A stretch of 64,000 nt of DNA from Colius striatus. Its lineage: Eukaryota; Chordata; Aves; Coliiformes; Coliidae. Position numbers and translations under genes: made by a program. The stretch's first letter is position 1. Every line of letters begins with the position of its first letter. Under the pieces are notes generated by a model. That model saw only the letters and a list, made by a program, of their open reading frames with translations. It made no database searches and was not told the DNA's origin. Positions 29,001 to 49,717 of this stretch are shown piece after piece. The stretch spans positions 65,787,867 through 65,851,866 of the forward strand of contig NC_084760.1 in NCBI RefSeq assembly GCF_028858725.1. Direction: 5' to 3'.

Positions 29001-29970
29001 GACACATCATGTGTTACTATCTCCCATGAGCGAGGGACTAAGTGATTTACCTGGAGTGTTTGGAAGCTGTACATTTTTTCCTCATGGGAAAGCACTGTGT
29101 TCTCAATCCTTTAATCAGAAGACAGTGAAATAACGTTTTTAAAGATGCCAAATGCAATTCTGGCTTGTCCTGCTTGACCTCAAGGATTGTTATTTCAATG
29201 CAAAGCACTGGAAGGGAGAAAAAATAAAGCAGAAGAGAACAGGGTAATTTATAGGTTGTGCGACTTTCTACAATACTGTAGGGGTCAGTAAAGACAAGAA
29301 CTTAAACATGATCCTTGCAGGGTGAAATGCTGGTAATAATTCTAGTATTCTGCTCTTAGCTTCCTGTCCCCCACCACTTTCTCTTCATGCTGGTAACTGT
29401 TTAGGATTTGGGTTAAGATGTTTGTTAAGTGAAAAAGATGTCAGAACACACCTAAGTAACCGTTTCCTTCAGACTGAGAATGGTATCAAGTCTGGTATGT
29501 GACCTCCCCCTAGGCAAAACCTCATCAGTCACTGGGAATGTTACTAGCATGGGCAAGGTTTAAATAGACTCTGTCACTCTGATACTCAGTGTTTGAGTCT
29601 TTTGGCTTTCACCAACGTCAGTCAGAACTTTGGACTCTGAGTCTTGGGAGCGTTTGAATGTTGGTCTCCACACATTTTATGGTGGATTATTGCTCCTTTT
29701 TTGTTCCCCATTTCTGATTTAAGACACTTACGTGTTAAGATGACCCTTTGCAGCAAAGACTTGGTTTTTGGAAGTACTGGTTGAAGTTGCACATTCGTGT
29801 TGAATTTCTGACAGCCCTTCTGTTTTTAACTGCAGGTTAGTTGTGGACTCGTTGTGGTTGCCTATAAGGACGGCTCCCCTGCACATCCGCATTTCATGGA
29901 TCCTGCTCAGTGTTTGCAGTACTGGAATAAGTGGCTCCTGCGCCTTGAAGAGTACTTGGACAAAAACTGA
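26030..29970 (+). CDS. MGME1: Mitochondrial genome maintenance exonuclease 1 (MGME1), complete, 337 aa
   Basis: MGME1 is a RecB-type PD-(D/E)XK single-strand DNA exonuclease of the mitochondrial matrix. It trims 5' flaps during mtDNA replication and helps degrade linear mtDNA. Coding exons: 26030-26552, 27769-27991, 28463-28595, 29836-29970, all GT-AG, total 1014 nt with stop (human protein 344 aa). Residues 1-40 are basic and hydrophobic with few acids, as expected for a mitochondrial presequence, followed by [16 protein letters not shown]. The conserved [10 protein letters not shown] begins at residue 135. The nuclease core carries D243 (LVDCVAKY), D256 and K258 (VIDWKTSEK), matching human D238, D251 and K253, so the active site is intact. 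The end [13 protein letters not shown]...WLLRLEEY is family-typical. I chose the ATG at 26030 (A at -3) because its context is better than the in-frame ATG at 26015 and it aligns with the human start. Confidence 0.97.
26660..26702 (+). mobile_element. CR1 3'-terminal fragment in MGME1 intron 2
   Basis: The text AAGTCCCTTCCAACCCCTGCC followed by ATTCTATGATT is the CR1 3' terminus. It lies just after the first coding exon of MGME1. Sequence upstream to about 26600 may be an older diverged part of the same element. The tail identifies it, but the length is too short for a subfamily call. Confidence 0.65.
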
Positions 29971-30081
29971 CTGTAAACTATGGAGGCACGTGGTCTGAGC
30001 ACAGGGCCAAAGCAAGAATCCTTTGTTTAAATCTGCCGTTTTTTAATACATGTTAGATTTTTTTAGTAACTTTGCCTAAAA

Positions 30082-30087
30082 AATAAA
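30082..30087 (+). other. MGME1: MGME1 polyadenylation signal
   Basis: AATAAA occurs 112 nt after the MGME1 stop codon, in an A-rich stretch. It predicts a short 3' UTR of about 130 nt. No earlier canonical hexamer follows the stop. Confidence 0.7.
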
Positions 30088-30109
30088 AGGCAAGGAGATG
30101 TTTGCTTGG

Positions 30110-33100
30110 TTTAGGTGACTTAAGCAGACTGGGCAGCACAAAGTTAACTTAATCTCTGTTTTTCCCCACACAGTTTATAAGGTTGATGGGAAAGTTTTTC
30201 TGTTGTAAGTCAAACCATTCATTCAAATGATCCCGCTTTTGTCATTTTTCAGGGAGAGGCGGGTTAAAAAACACTCTTGCGAGACTGAGGCTTTGAAAAT
30301 GAAGTTGGTCGACAAAGCAAAGCAACAATCTGCGTTGTCTGAGCTGAGAGAAATGCAAATGATAAACAAATGACTGTGGCAGTCTGAGTTTCAGTCAGCT
30401 TAGTTCTTGCTCCTCATCTCAAAGGTATCTATTAACAGGCTCATTACTATTTGTGGTTGTTCTAACAGCAACAACTGGAAAAACTGCACAAAGAATTAGA
30501 ACCAAGGTTCTTATAAGCACTTAAAATACTAAGGGAAAGTGATCATGTCACAGAAGAGGCTCAGTGAAAGAGGAAAAGAACTGCTAACCAATACACTTAG
30601 AAATTTCCAGCAAGTGTTCTGAAAGGTAGGAAGTTTGACTCCTACTGGTGGCTCCTCCTACAGGTCTTTGAATGGGCTGTGTGGCCCACTTAAAACAACT
30701 ATGAGTGTAAATGAGCTTTGTACCTTGTAGGCTGTGAGGCTCCATGCAGGCCAAGTCTGCAACTGTCTTGGGCTCTGCTGACTTCACTGTGGGTCTAAGC
30801 TGATGAGGAGCAAAAGCAGGAGGTGATTGTTCCATGTGGAACGGTCTCCAATGTCAAGTTGCAGCATTTGCCAATACAAATAAGTTTCTTTGTTAAAAGC
30901 AGGCTTGTGACTTTGAAGCTGGGTCTTCTGAGGGGTGAAGAGATGCAGTTTGGGTTTTGAGTGGGTTGTGTTTTTGTGGGGTGGTTTGGTTTTTGGGTTT
31001 TTTTCAAATGAAGTGAATAAATTTGCTTTTCAAGCGCATTTCGTAAAGTCAAGACAGAGAATAAGCCTCAATGATGTCAAGCAGTGTCACTTTGCGTGTT
31101 GCACACCTGGAAAGCTTTTTTTGCCTTGTTCTCTTTGGGTTTTTTTCTGAATTGTATGTATGAGTTTTTGTAATACCACTGCAGATGACAAATAAAAATA
31201 TGACCAACCCATAAGCTTTAAGAAAATCAGCCCAGAACCATAGCTAAAGCAAAAAAAAAAACCCAAACCAAAAACTTCAGCAGGCTTGGTGCTGAAGAAA
31301 CTTAAACCTCTACAGTGCTTAATCTTCTGCTTCTCCAGAATACTGAGAAGTGGAAACCTCTGCAATTAAACTTATAGTGGTTATTGCTTATTCAAACCTG
31401 GTCTGGTGGTGTTGCAATTACTCTGTGCTTAATTAGATTTCTATCTAAAAAGACAAGCCGTGGAGACTGAGAAACTAGGTGCAGTGATGACTAACTAGGA
31501 TGATGCTGAGTGCTCGGACGTTCTACCTGTTTTACAGGTATCTTCCCACATGACAGAATTTTAGCAAGCGGGTGGCTCAACATCACTGAATGTGGTCAGT
31601 TTTCTGTGAAAAATTAGCTCTGTTGGTACACAGAGGGTGGGCTTAAGCAAGAGGTAAGGTGTCCTGGGCAGAAGCAGGAGGTGATAAAATGTACTGAATT
31701 CCATGTGTTGATTGAGATTGGCTAAATCAGGAGACTGTGGAAGAGTCTGGCAAAGTTTTTGTGGGACTGCTGCCTTTCTCAGCGCATTATACAGCTATTA
31801 GAAATCTCTGAACCATGTACGATTTCAGCCTCATCCTGTAAATAAGGACCGATCTGGAGCCCGGGCAGTTTGGGCACCTGCAGTTGTGTTCATTTGTTTA
31901 ACAAAAGCCTTGTGTCTGTGTCTCACTTTGTAAACCTATCTTAAGTCTTGCATGAGTCTGTACTGTCACAAAGCTGGGAGAGGGCAAAGAGCCTTCAAAG
32001 GCAGTATTGGTGGAAGTTACTTGTGAAAGTCTGGCCACCTCAGACATCCCTGTGTGAGCTCTGGAGCATCGCTGTAGGGGCACAAGCTGCTGTGTTTTCT
32101 CCTTTAACAGAACTGGCAGATGACTGACACCAGGGTGATGCAAACTCAGACCCACTTTGTGTCCAGTTTAAACTAACTTGCCAGACTGTTGAGTTGACCT
32201 GCCAGAGGCATCTGCTACACACACTATCTGCTCTGCAGAAAAGAAACAGCCATATAATCAGGGTAGTTACACCAGCTATGTATGACATCTAGCTTGTCAG
32301 AGCTTTTGCTCTGTCCAGGGTGATTTTTCTTCTGTGTACTGTTATTTTTTTTTTTCTTTTGTTGTGAATGTTTACTTTGACTGAGGTCACATAGATGGAC
32401 CACCTCAACGTGGCTGTAATTCTTTTGCCAGGGACATGCTTTAGCAGTGATATTGGAGGGAAATCAAAACCAATGTGTGCTACAGGAGAGAAAATAAACA
32501 CACACACACAAAATGTCTCCAGATAAATAAGGACGGTTTCAGCTGCACTTCAGCTGCTCCAGCATAAGGACTGAGGTTTCAGCAGAGCTGAAGCACACAG
32601 CTCCTCTGCAGTTAGGTGAGCCCTGCTCACTGCTCAGAGGGATTGTACTTGAGCGGTCCCACCTAGGAGCTGGGCTCAACACTTCAGTTTGATGACAGAG
32701 ACCTCACTGAGCAAGTTACAGGGAAATGCTACCAGCACAATTGGCTCAACCAGCTGTGAACACTTTATAACCAGGCAGTTTAGTCAAATGTATTTGCAAG
32801 CACAGGAGCTTTGCTCAGAGCGAGCAGCCTCCCTACTCTACTATTTGCATGGTCTCAGAAGAGCTGGGGAGCAGTGCCAAGTTCTTTAGGTCTTGTTGCA
32901 AAGTAAAGTTCTTCCAATTTCTTCAGATGCTTTCTCTTCCACAGACTTCCCAGTTATTGAAGTATTCTGTAAACTCTCCTGTTACACAGGCTGAGAAGCT
33001 GCTTCTTTACACAGTAGTGTCACTTTATTATCCTCATTTTCAAGGTCCTAGGCATCAAAAGTTGTGCTGAATTAAATATTAACACCATTAGAAATGCTTT

Positions 33101-34505
33101 AAAATCCCTAGAAACTTTTTCCCACAAAAGCTCAAGCAGATGCCTGTACAAACCAGATTTTTAACGTACTTACAGAGATGCTCAGAATCTTGTTTTAGTA
33201 GTCATGACTATGAAGGCCCTGGTTATGACTGTATTTTGGGTGAGTTACTTTTCAGCTGGTCTTTCAATGTGAAAGGTACAGAATACCTTTCCCAAACATA
33301 CAGCTTTATTTGGAGGACTACATTAATTTTTGGAATCTACAAATGAAATCCATGAATTATTATGCATTTAAATGGATGTAAAACCTGTTTAGCAGCTGTG
33401 TCTATTAAGTTGAGAGACAGATGAATAACATGCATTTGGACCAGAGTACCTTGTGGTTGCTGAGGAAGTCACCACCCCACCCTGTCACTCCTAATAGAGA
33501 CACCCAGGTGCCCAATAAAGGCTGCAGAAACTTCTGGAGTCTTAAAGTATCAGGCAGCTTCAACAACAGGAGTTACATGAGCATCTCTCTCCTCTGTATT
33601 TTAAATCCCTAAATTCACACTTGGTAGTATCCTCTTGGTTGTCCAGGGTCAACAGGAGCTGCAGCAGGACTGTTGGGGAAGTCCAAAAGTACAGAGACAT
33701 AGTATCAGTCCCTCACCATCATCCCACCTCCTTCCCTTGTAGCATGAGTCTCAGGAGGATCCTTTTGAACCAACAGTGGTGACAGATGAGAGGCCAGATT
33801 CATGCCTACAATTTTGCACTGATCTTGTGTGGCAAAGACTGGCTCAATCTCCCTTTTCATGGCATTGCACTGCACTCTTGTATTAGTGAACAGGCACTTG
33901 GGCATTTAAAAGATAAAACACACACACACACCATAAAATACACACAAAATTGCATTTCATCAGGACAGAAAATACATATCTTCAAGTCATTAAAGTGTTT
34001 TCTTTGGGTTTCTGGGTTGACATCGATGCATGTTAAAAGGATGTGGTAATGATCCTCAAAGTGAACGTGACAAGGCCAGGAACATCAGGGTTAAGGCTAC
34101 ACTTAAATCTAAATATGATAAAACTTCACAGTTTCAAGTACCTAAAAAACATGACTGTAAGTCTGCCCTGGAATGATGTCATTCGTTAGCAGACAGTGTT
34201 TGGGAGGAAATAGAAAAGTTCTCCATCCTTTAAAAATAGTTTCAGCTCACCTGAGATCATATTTCCCACCAACTACACAGTGGGCAGAGCTGAGGTGATT
34301 TGCGGGTTTTAACTGATACAACATACCCCTGTTTGTAAGACCATTTTAATTCATTTTGCATAGAACAGTGTACTCACATGGGTGCTTTCCACCCACACTT
34401 TTCAAAAGGCTTTTGTTGGGGAGGTGAATGTTATTATCTTTACAAAATACAGTGGGGGAAAGTTGAACTGATTTGTCAGGGAGCACTCAGACCTGTGGTG
34501 GAGCT
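30110..34505. other. Tail-to-tail spacer between MGME1 and OVOL2
   Basis: Neither strand shows a gene I can support. All open frames are under 100 codons and unrelated to any family I recognise. Short CA tracts occur at 32500-32511 and 33918-33933. The right part may include distal OVOL2 3' UTR, because no canonical AATAAA lies close to the OVOL2 stop. Minus-strand candidates are ATTAAA at 34345-34350 and AATAAA at 33305-33310. Confidence 0.5.
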
Positions 34506-34507
34506 GA

Positions 34508-34855
34508 AACAGAAAATAGGTTGCCTGCCTGAATGTTTACAAATATGTAAAGGGCAGGTGTCAGGAGGATGGAGCCAGGCTGTTCTCAGTGATGTCCAAT
34601 GATAGGACAAGGGGCAACGGGTACAAGCTGGAACATAAGAGGTTCCAAACAACTAAAAGGAAGAATTTCTTCCTTGTTCAGGTGAGGAAGCACTGACTGG
34701 AACAGGCTGCCCAGATGGGTTGTGGAGTCTCCTCTGGGGACATTCCAAATCCACCTGGATGAGTTCCTGTGTGACCTACTCTAGGTGGTTCTGCTCTGGC
34801 AGGAGGGTTGAATTAGATGATAGGTCCCTACCAGCCCTTGAGATTCTGTGTGAAT
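34508..34855 (+). mobile_element. CR1 LINE 3' end downstream of OVOL2
   Basis: CR1 3' region in plus orientation: GGAGGATGGAGCCAGGCTGTT, GGACAAGGGGCAACGG, GGCTGCCCAGATGGG, then a GATTCTGTG tail. It carries the ACCTACTCTAGGTGG segment shared with the 24.2 kb copy. It lies about 300 nt downstream of the OVOL2 stop, in opposite orientation to that gene. Confidence 0.92.
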
Positions 34856-35089
34856 GTCAATTCAGTAAATAGCCCATCCAAGAGGTGACGGTTTCTTCCA
34901 AGTTTTCCCGGGGTGGAGGCGAGGGGGTGGAGCAGGTTTTGACCAAGTCAAAAAGTCTGGTGTTTGCATCATTAATGGGAATATGTCTTTCAAGTTGAGG
35001 TCCTACCAACATCAAAAGAGTCCCATTACCCAAAGCATCCCCTTCATTTCAGGGATTTCTTTTAAAATCGTAGGGTTTTTAAAAAATTT

Positions 35090-35107
35090 TATATATATAT
35101 ATATATA
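35090..35107. repeat. (AT)n dinucleotide tract in the OVOL2 3' UTR
   Basis: A run of nine AT units lies about 50 nt downstream of the OVOL2 stop codon, flanked by T- and A-runs. It should be polymorphic and could form a hairpin in the OVOL2 3' UTR. Confidence 0.85.
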
Positions 35108-35154
35108 GTCTTACATGTAAACTTCATTCCTTTAGACCACTGTACTCCAGCACA

Positions 35155-43392
<8,238 letters not shown>

Positions 43393-43767
43393 GGCGAGGG
43401 CAGGGGGCACGGCTCGTCACGGCGGGGCGCGGAGGGAAGCGGAGCGGAGCAGAGCGGCGGCTCTCAGCCCGCCGCCCGCCCGCAGCCCGGCGGGGCGCGG
43501 GCGCTGCGCTGCCGTCCGCGGGGAGCGGGACCGCACGCACCGGGCAGAGCCGCCGAGGCGCGGGGAGGGGAAGGGGAGTCGGGGGGGGGGGAGGAAAGTT
43601 TCATAAGGTGGAATAGAAAAATGCACCAGGAAACTTGGGAAGGAGCATGCGTGCTGCAAACATAACGGTGTCAACAAGTCTGCTTACCTGTCCGACCGGT
43701 TGAGCAGCTGAGCTTTGTTCCTGCCCTTCCTAAGGCATGAATGTTTGCAAAAGAATTTAACGTCTGA

Positions 43768-43793
43768 AAATGAAAAAAAAAAAAAAAAAAAAA
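43768..43793. repeat. Poly(A) tract upstream of OVOL2
   Basis: A run of about 24-25 A residues followed by AAGAAGAAGAAGAGG. It has no flanking SINE or LINE sequence that I recognise, so it is a simple A-rich repeat. It lies about 380 nt upstream of the OVOL2 start codon. Confidence 0.85.
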
Positions 43794-45246
43794 AGAAGAA
43801 GAAGAGGAGAGGAGCGCCGCCGCTGCCGTTGGTGTCTGCCCGCTGCCCGCTACCGCTCCGCTCCCCTCCGCTCCGCTCCGCCGGCGGCGACCCCGCGGAT
43901 GCCGCGGCTGCGGGTCCCGCCGCCACGGGAGGCTGCGCCCGGGCCCCCCCGGGGCGGCCCGCGGAGGGAAGAGGCTGGAGCTACCCTCGGGGCGGCAGCA
44001 GGCAGAGAAAGTTGTTGGTTTTATTTTTCTTAATGACAAGCCCTTCTCCTTTTTTGTGTTCGCTTTGGGTTTTTTTTCCTTAAAAAAAAGGGCTTTATTC
44101 TGTGTCAGTCATTGACTTAAAATGAAAAACGTGTCACGGCCTTAGCCTCCCCCACAAACTTCTTACTTTTATCTTGTGTTCTCTCTCTCTCTTCCCCCAG
44201 TGGAAATGAAATAAAAGAGAGGATGGGGCGGGGGAAGCAAAAGAAACAGAAGAAAATCCACAAAACTGCCCTGAAAAGTCTCTGAGCACAGCATGTCCTT
44301 GGGGGGGTCTGACAGCATCCCAGGGCACCTTCTTCTACCTCACACCTGCAGGTTAATGTGCTTTTTTAAATGAAAGGCAGTGGAAACGTACTTGGTGCCT
44401 TCCTCCCTGAGCATGTCCTTGTAGCAGAACTGTCACTGGGCTGGAGTGGCTGCACGGGCTGCTGGGGCTGAGCACCAAGAGCTGTTTGCCCATGTGAAGA
44501 GGCCTCTCAAATGGTATAACTATTCTCTAAGGTTCCTACCTTCCTCCCAGAGAGCAAAGCACTGGCCAGGAGAAATTGAGAGGCCTTTCACCGTTAGTTT
44601 CATTGAGACCAAGATTTAACTTTGGGGGTTGGATCTGGAGCTCCTGGAAAGGACACACCTTCAAATGTGACAGCCAAATGACAGAGTTCTGCTTAACACA
44701 TCCCTGATTACTCTTTGATGCAGGGACCACTGGAGTGGGGCTCTTGGGGACTCTATCTAGGGCAAAGTTGTGTGAGCTTTTGTGTGGGTCTGAGATCTGT
44801 GGGTGTGGGATTGGCTGGAGCCCCAGGGATGGAAGAGCCCCAGCCCTGAGCTCCACATCAGATCCTGTACCATCAGAGAGGTCCTCCAGCCTGAGCATCC
44901 CAAAGCAACTGGTGTTTCCAGCCAGGAAAACCCATCCAGGAGCCACAGCAGCCCTACTCGCTGTACCCTGTTTCAGTAGGGCCTACTGGAGTGATGCACA
45001 GGCACAGACACCTTCATCCCAGTAGAGGAGTGACCCCCACCACGCAGCACTTTGTCCTCCAAGAAAGCTTCTAAGCCCTGACGACTGACCCATGGGACAG
45101 GCCCTGCAGACAGGGCCAGGGGCACCTGCTTTCCCAAGGGCTCCCCTGCTCCTGAGGGCAGTTTACAGTCTCTGCAGGTACTGGATGAGAAGCCACCTCA
45201 ACACACTTTCAGACAACACCTCAGCAATGCTACAGTAAAACCAACT

Positions 45247-45379
45247 TTCCTTCCTTCCTTCCTTCCTTCCTTCCTTCCTTCCTTCCTTCCTTCCTTCCTT
45301 CCTTCCTTCCTTCCTCTCTTTCGTCTTTCTTTCTCTTTCTTTCTTTCTTTCTTTATTTGTTTCTTTCTTTCTTTCTCTT
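45247..45379. repeat. (TTCC)n / (CTTT)n compound microsatellite
   Basis: About 67 bp of TTCC units pass into imperfect CTTT units with a short TCGTC interruption and a TTTATTTG break. One strand is almost pure polypyrimidine for the whole length. Repeat number is likely variable between individuals. Confidence 0.97.
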
Positions 45380-48300
45380 CAAGGCCATGTAATTTCTCTG
45401 TTATGTCTGAGATTTTGCTCCAGGTCAAAATGCATCTCCATGAGGTTTAATTGACTTTTTTTTTTCCTGCAATGCTTTCAACTCGAGGTTTCTTTTATTT
45501 TAACCACTCCTTGCCTTTTAATCCTAAAGAAGTAGCAAACTACGTTAATCACAAAATGCTCACGGACCAATGGCTGGCTTGTGACTTAACTTCAATGTCA
45601 TCTGGGCTTTTTCTAATCCTTCTTTGAGGTTCTCATTTAGCGAGGTCCCAGAGCACACATCGTGCTTTAACCGAGTGCTGCGAGTCAGACGCCTGCTCAC
45701 AAGCATGGTTAAATCAGGAACCACATTGTGATTGGTGTTATTAGCAGCAGCTCTGGAGCCCTGACACAAGCAGTCAGGGCTGTAGTGTGCCCAGCGGTGT
45801 CAGGGGCACAGGGTGGAAAGAAAGTCCTGCAGCCTCCAGCAAGACAAGAGGAGCTGGATGGAGAAGCACCACCTTCAGTAATGGAGTATCTCAGCAGTAC
45901 TGGGCTGCCTTCCCTCGGCTAGCCACTGGAAACAGAGGCTGTTGACCAGAAGAAAGCCATGCTGCCTTCCCCAAAAACACCATTTCTGTGCATTTTGTAA
46001 CCTGGAGGAGCCTGGAGAGTGTGCTTACAGCGTGGCCCCACCAACACCATTGCAGAAAACCACGAGTCACTGTGAAGCAGCGTATCAGGACCACTCTGAC
46101 TGCAATGACAGCCCACAGGCATGTCACTGGGTGGCCAGTGGCCTTCCCCAACCTCCCACTGAAGCAGTGCTGCACGTACAGTGCAGCCTGAGTGCTCTAA
46201 TTACTCAGTACATAACAACGCTAATGAGATGATGGCACACAAACCTTGCTGTAGGACCTTGTTAGTTTTCAGCATGAATTGGGTGTGGGAGAAAAACCCA
46301 GTACGTGAAATTAACGTTTTGGGTGTAAATCAAATTAAATGTACAAAACACCCCGTAGGGTCAAAGCACAATGGGACCCACCCTTACAGATTTGACTACT
46401 AAAATGTGTTTCATTTGAATTATTTGGGAGTGAGGAGGGAGAGATGGGACCAAGCAGTGAATCAGCCACGTGTCACTGTCGCAATCGCACCCTGCTCCTT
46501 CCCAAACCAACCCCAGGCTGCGGGGTGTGGATCCATGGCCACGTGTGTGGGACACAGGGGACTCATCTCTTCTGGAGGCTTCCCTCTCTCAACATCAGCG
46601 TCACCTTAGTCGATAGAGCACCTAGAAGGGAGAGGGGAAAGTGTGCTTGGAGGCAAGGACCTGAGTGTCGGGAAATGAGGGAAGGATCTGTACTTAAGTT
46701 GAGCAGGGGGAGAGATGCTTGGTAAAGGAGGTGTAGGCAAAGGCACACGTCTGCTGGCCAGGAGACAACAACTCGGCTTTGTCTGTGAACAGGAATATTT
46801 TAGCTGTGACCCTGGGGAGCTGCATCCTTTATTCCTCTTGACTGGGTTATTTTTCACCAATATCAGCACCATTTGGCTTCAAAAGCAGGTGTGTGCCCAC
46901 ATGGCACAAGGAGGGACTGGGCTGGGCAGGGGCTGATTGTTCAAGCCCAGCAGAGCTGGACGCCACCAAAGGGCCCAGGACCTTGGCAATGCCATTGCAA
47001 TGCCTTTGAGCTGGGCCTTTAGCAGAGAGGGACCTCCGTGCTTGGTCCCTGGTAGAATCGTGCCCCCAGCCATTGTCCCTCCAATGCAGAAGTGAAGGGA
47101 AACCAGCAGGTACACCTAGTCATGCCTGCACAACAGCCCCTCTGCCACCAGCTGTGGGGCTACCAAGCCAGACCACCAGCAAGCTCTGCATCCAAGCTGG
47201 GTTTTGGCAGCTGCCCTGGTTAGACGAGGAACCGCTTCACCACAGCTGATGGAGCCAGGGTGGCTCCACTCCAGCATTACCCTGGGAGGAGAGAGCAGTG
47301 GCTCCGCAAGCCATCCCAGTTTGGAGGCTGATCTGCTTTCCTTGGCTAAGCAGGGAAGGGGGGATGGAGAAGGTGCCAACGGGGGGGGAAGATGGCTCCC
47401 CAGGCTGTAGCAGAACCAGCCCTGCCTGTGCTTTCAAAGCACCCCACCAGGCTGACTCACAGGGCTTCATCTCCTGCCTCCCACGGCCCCTGCCACTCCC
47501 TGCATCTCCCTGTCTTTCTTCACCGATACCTCCGCTTCCTTCCTGCTCCCCTCCGCCGGCTCGGCACTGGCTCTCCAGCCACCCACTCCCTGGGGCTCTG
47601 CTCCCTCAGGGTGCCTGCTGTCACCCCAGGTCACCTTGCCCACTCCCCGCTGAGCCTCGGGGCCCTGCTCCCCACAGGGAAACAGCATGCAGCTGCCCTC
47701 GTGGATCCCTCACTATGCCTGGTGTCAGGCCTTAGCAGCACCCCCCAAGCATCCTTCTCAGTGGCACCTGAGGCTGCCAGAGGCTCCCTGCCACCAATGT
47801 TCCCCACGCATAGCAAAGCCAGAGAAACACAATCATGTAAGCATCTGTCCCTGAGCGCCCTCTGAAGCCCCTTCCCTAACTTTTTTTGCCTTGTTTCCCT
47901 GTGATCCCACTCTCTGCCCAGGGTTTCCTCCCTGGGAACTCCTGTGTGTCCCTATCAAGCCCAGCAGCAGAGGTTGCAAAGGTAGTGAAAGCCCAGGATT
48001 TTCCTGCCAATTGGTTGCTAACTAGAGGCCAGAAAGCTACTCTCTCCTAATGTTCTTGCTGTGCTTAAAAACACATCAAGTGCACAAACTTTATAAGACA
48101 TCAGTGAATCCACACAGGCAGTCACTGGTGATGCTGGTTGTGAAGCCCAAGGGTTTCTCTGGTGTTTTCACAAGAGGCATCTCTCTATACACCAAACCCA
48201 ACAGCTGAGTGAGCAGCAAATGAACGGGGTGTTAGCTACCTATGCTTTTTGATGAGTAGTTTGGATTTTGGGTTCTCTCTGGCGGGAGGACATGGAAAGC

Positions 48301-49631
48301 TCCAGCCACAGTGGGTGCTGATACTTGTGAAGATGAGCGGCTTCCCTGTTTGAGCCCAGCTCTATCTGAGAGGGCCCCAGCTATTGCTCAAACACAGTGG
48401 GAAGGCTTCCAAGGGTGGGCTGCTGAAACCCCACACCCTGTCTTTATCCTTGAGATGTTACCCTCTGCCACATTATGCTCAACCCTCAGCATTACCACAT
48501 CTCCCATTTTGAAGCCCAGTGCCTGCTTCCACGGAGTGACCCATGCAAACAGGAGGTATTGTCCTGGAAAAGGACATATTTTCCCTGCCGTTGGGAGGTG
48601 CTGCTGTTGGGATGTGTCAGTGCCAGGACGTGTTGCGCAGCGGGACTCACCACTGCTGATGTGCTGCACATTAGGATGTACTGCGTGTTTTGATGGAGGC
48701 TGAGGGCTGAAACAAGGAGCGCGAAGTCCAGCTGCTGAGCAAGGCCAGCCCATCCCATCCTGTTACCTAACTGGGATCATTCCTGTTATCGGGGCTTGGG
48801 GAGCCAGCAGTCACCCGGCTCCCCTGGGAAAGCTCTCCCTGAAAAGGCAGGTGCTGGCTGGCGCTGGATGAGCCCCAGCTGGGCTCTGACCCAGTCAGTC
48901 CCTTCCCAGGTTCCTAAAAATAACGAGAGTGCTTTTGAAACGACTTTAAAATCCCCACTTCCCGCAGCTGGCACAGGCTGATAAGCTGCTCGCACCTCCT
49001 GGGAGGCTGAGGGGGGTTGTGCTTCCCCCATCCTGCAAGTCCTGCCAGCTCTGCCACCCTCCTCCAAGCTCAAACCTCCGTGGTTTGAATGATGAATCTT
49101 CTGTCCCCTCCCCAAGGACAAACGGCACCTCTGGGGCCCCCCAAGGCTTCCTCATTCCTGCCAGACGACCGCCGCCATAAACCCCATTGTATGCATATGG
49201 GGTTTCTGCATTTCTTTACCATTTCAAAAACCTCGGAGAGGGGCCAGCTGGGCCGTAGGTGCTGTCCCGTCCCGGCCATCCCTCTCCTTTCAGGGGGAAT
49301 GAGAAGATTAAGAGCGTGACAGAGAAGCGATAAGGGCATAGAGGATCGGCAAGGAACTGGAAGAAATAACTGTCTCGAGTTGAGTGCTTGGGAACCGTCC
49401 CATGGCTGCCACCCCAGACCTGGAACGCTTTTGCGGTGCAGCTCCCTCGGGGGTTTGGCAGTAGGAGAAAAACTGATGTCCACCTGGGCTCCTCTCGGCT
49501 CCTCTCCAGGAAGGAGGGCTGCCAGGACATCCTTGGCCACTGCCACTGCTGCTTGCCAGCTTGAGCACAAGTCTGCTCTAAATCATCTAAGGAGGGGTTG
49601 GGCTGCCCAAACCCCCGTTCAAACGAGACGG

Positions 49632-49717
49632 CCCTTTGGTGCTGCCTGTCCTGGGGCTGTGGGTGCACCGGGACCCCTTTGGCGCTGCCTGTCCTGGGGC
49701 TGTGGGTGCACCGGGAC
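49632..49717. repeat. Two tandem 43-bp units
   Basis: The 43-bp unit beginning CCCTTTGG and containing CCTGTCCTGGGGCTGTGGG occurs twice in direct tandem with a single difference visible to me (T/C after TTTGG). The near-identity implies a recent duplication. 43 is not a multiple of three, so the array shifts any frame that crosses it. Confidence 0.9.
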
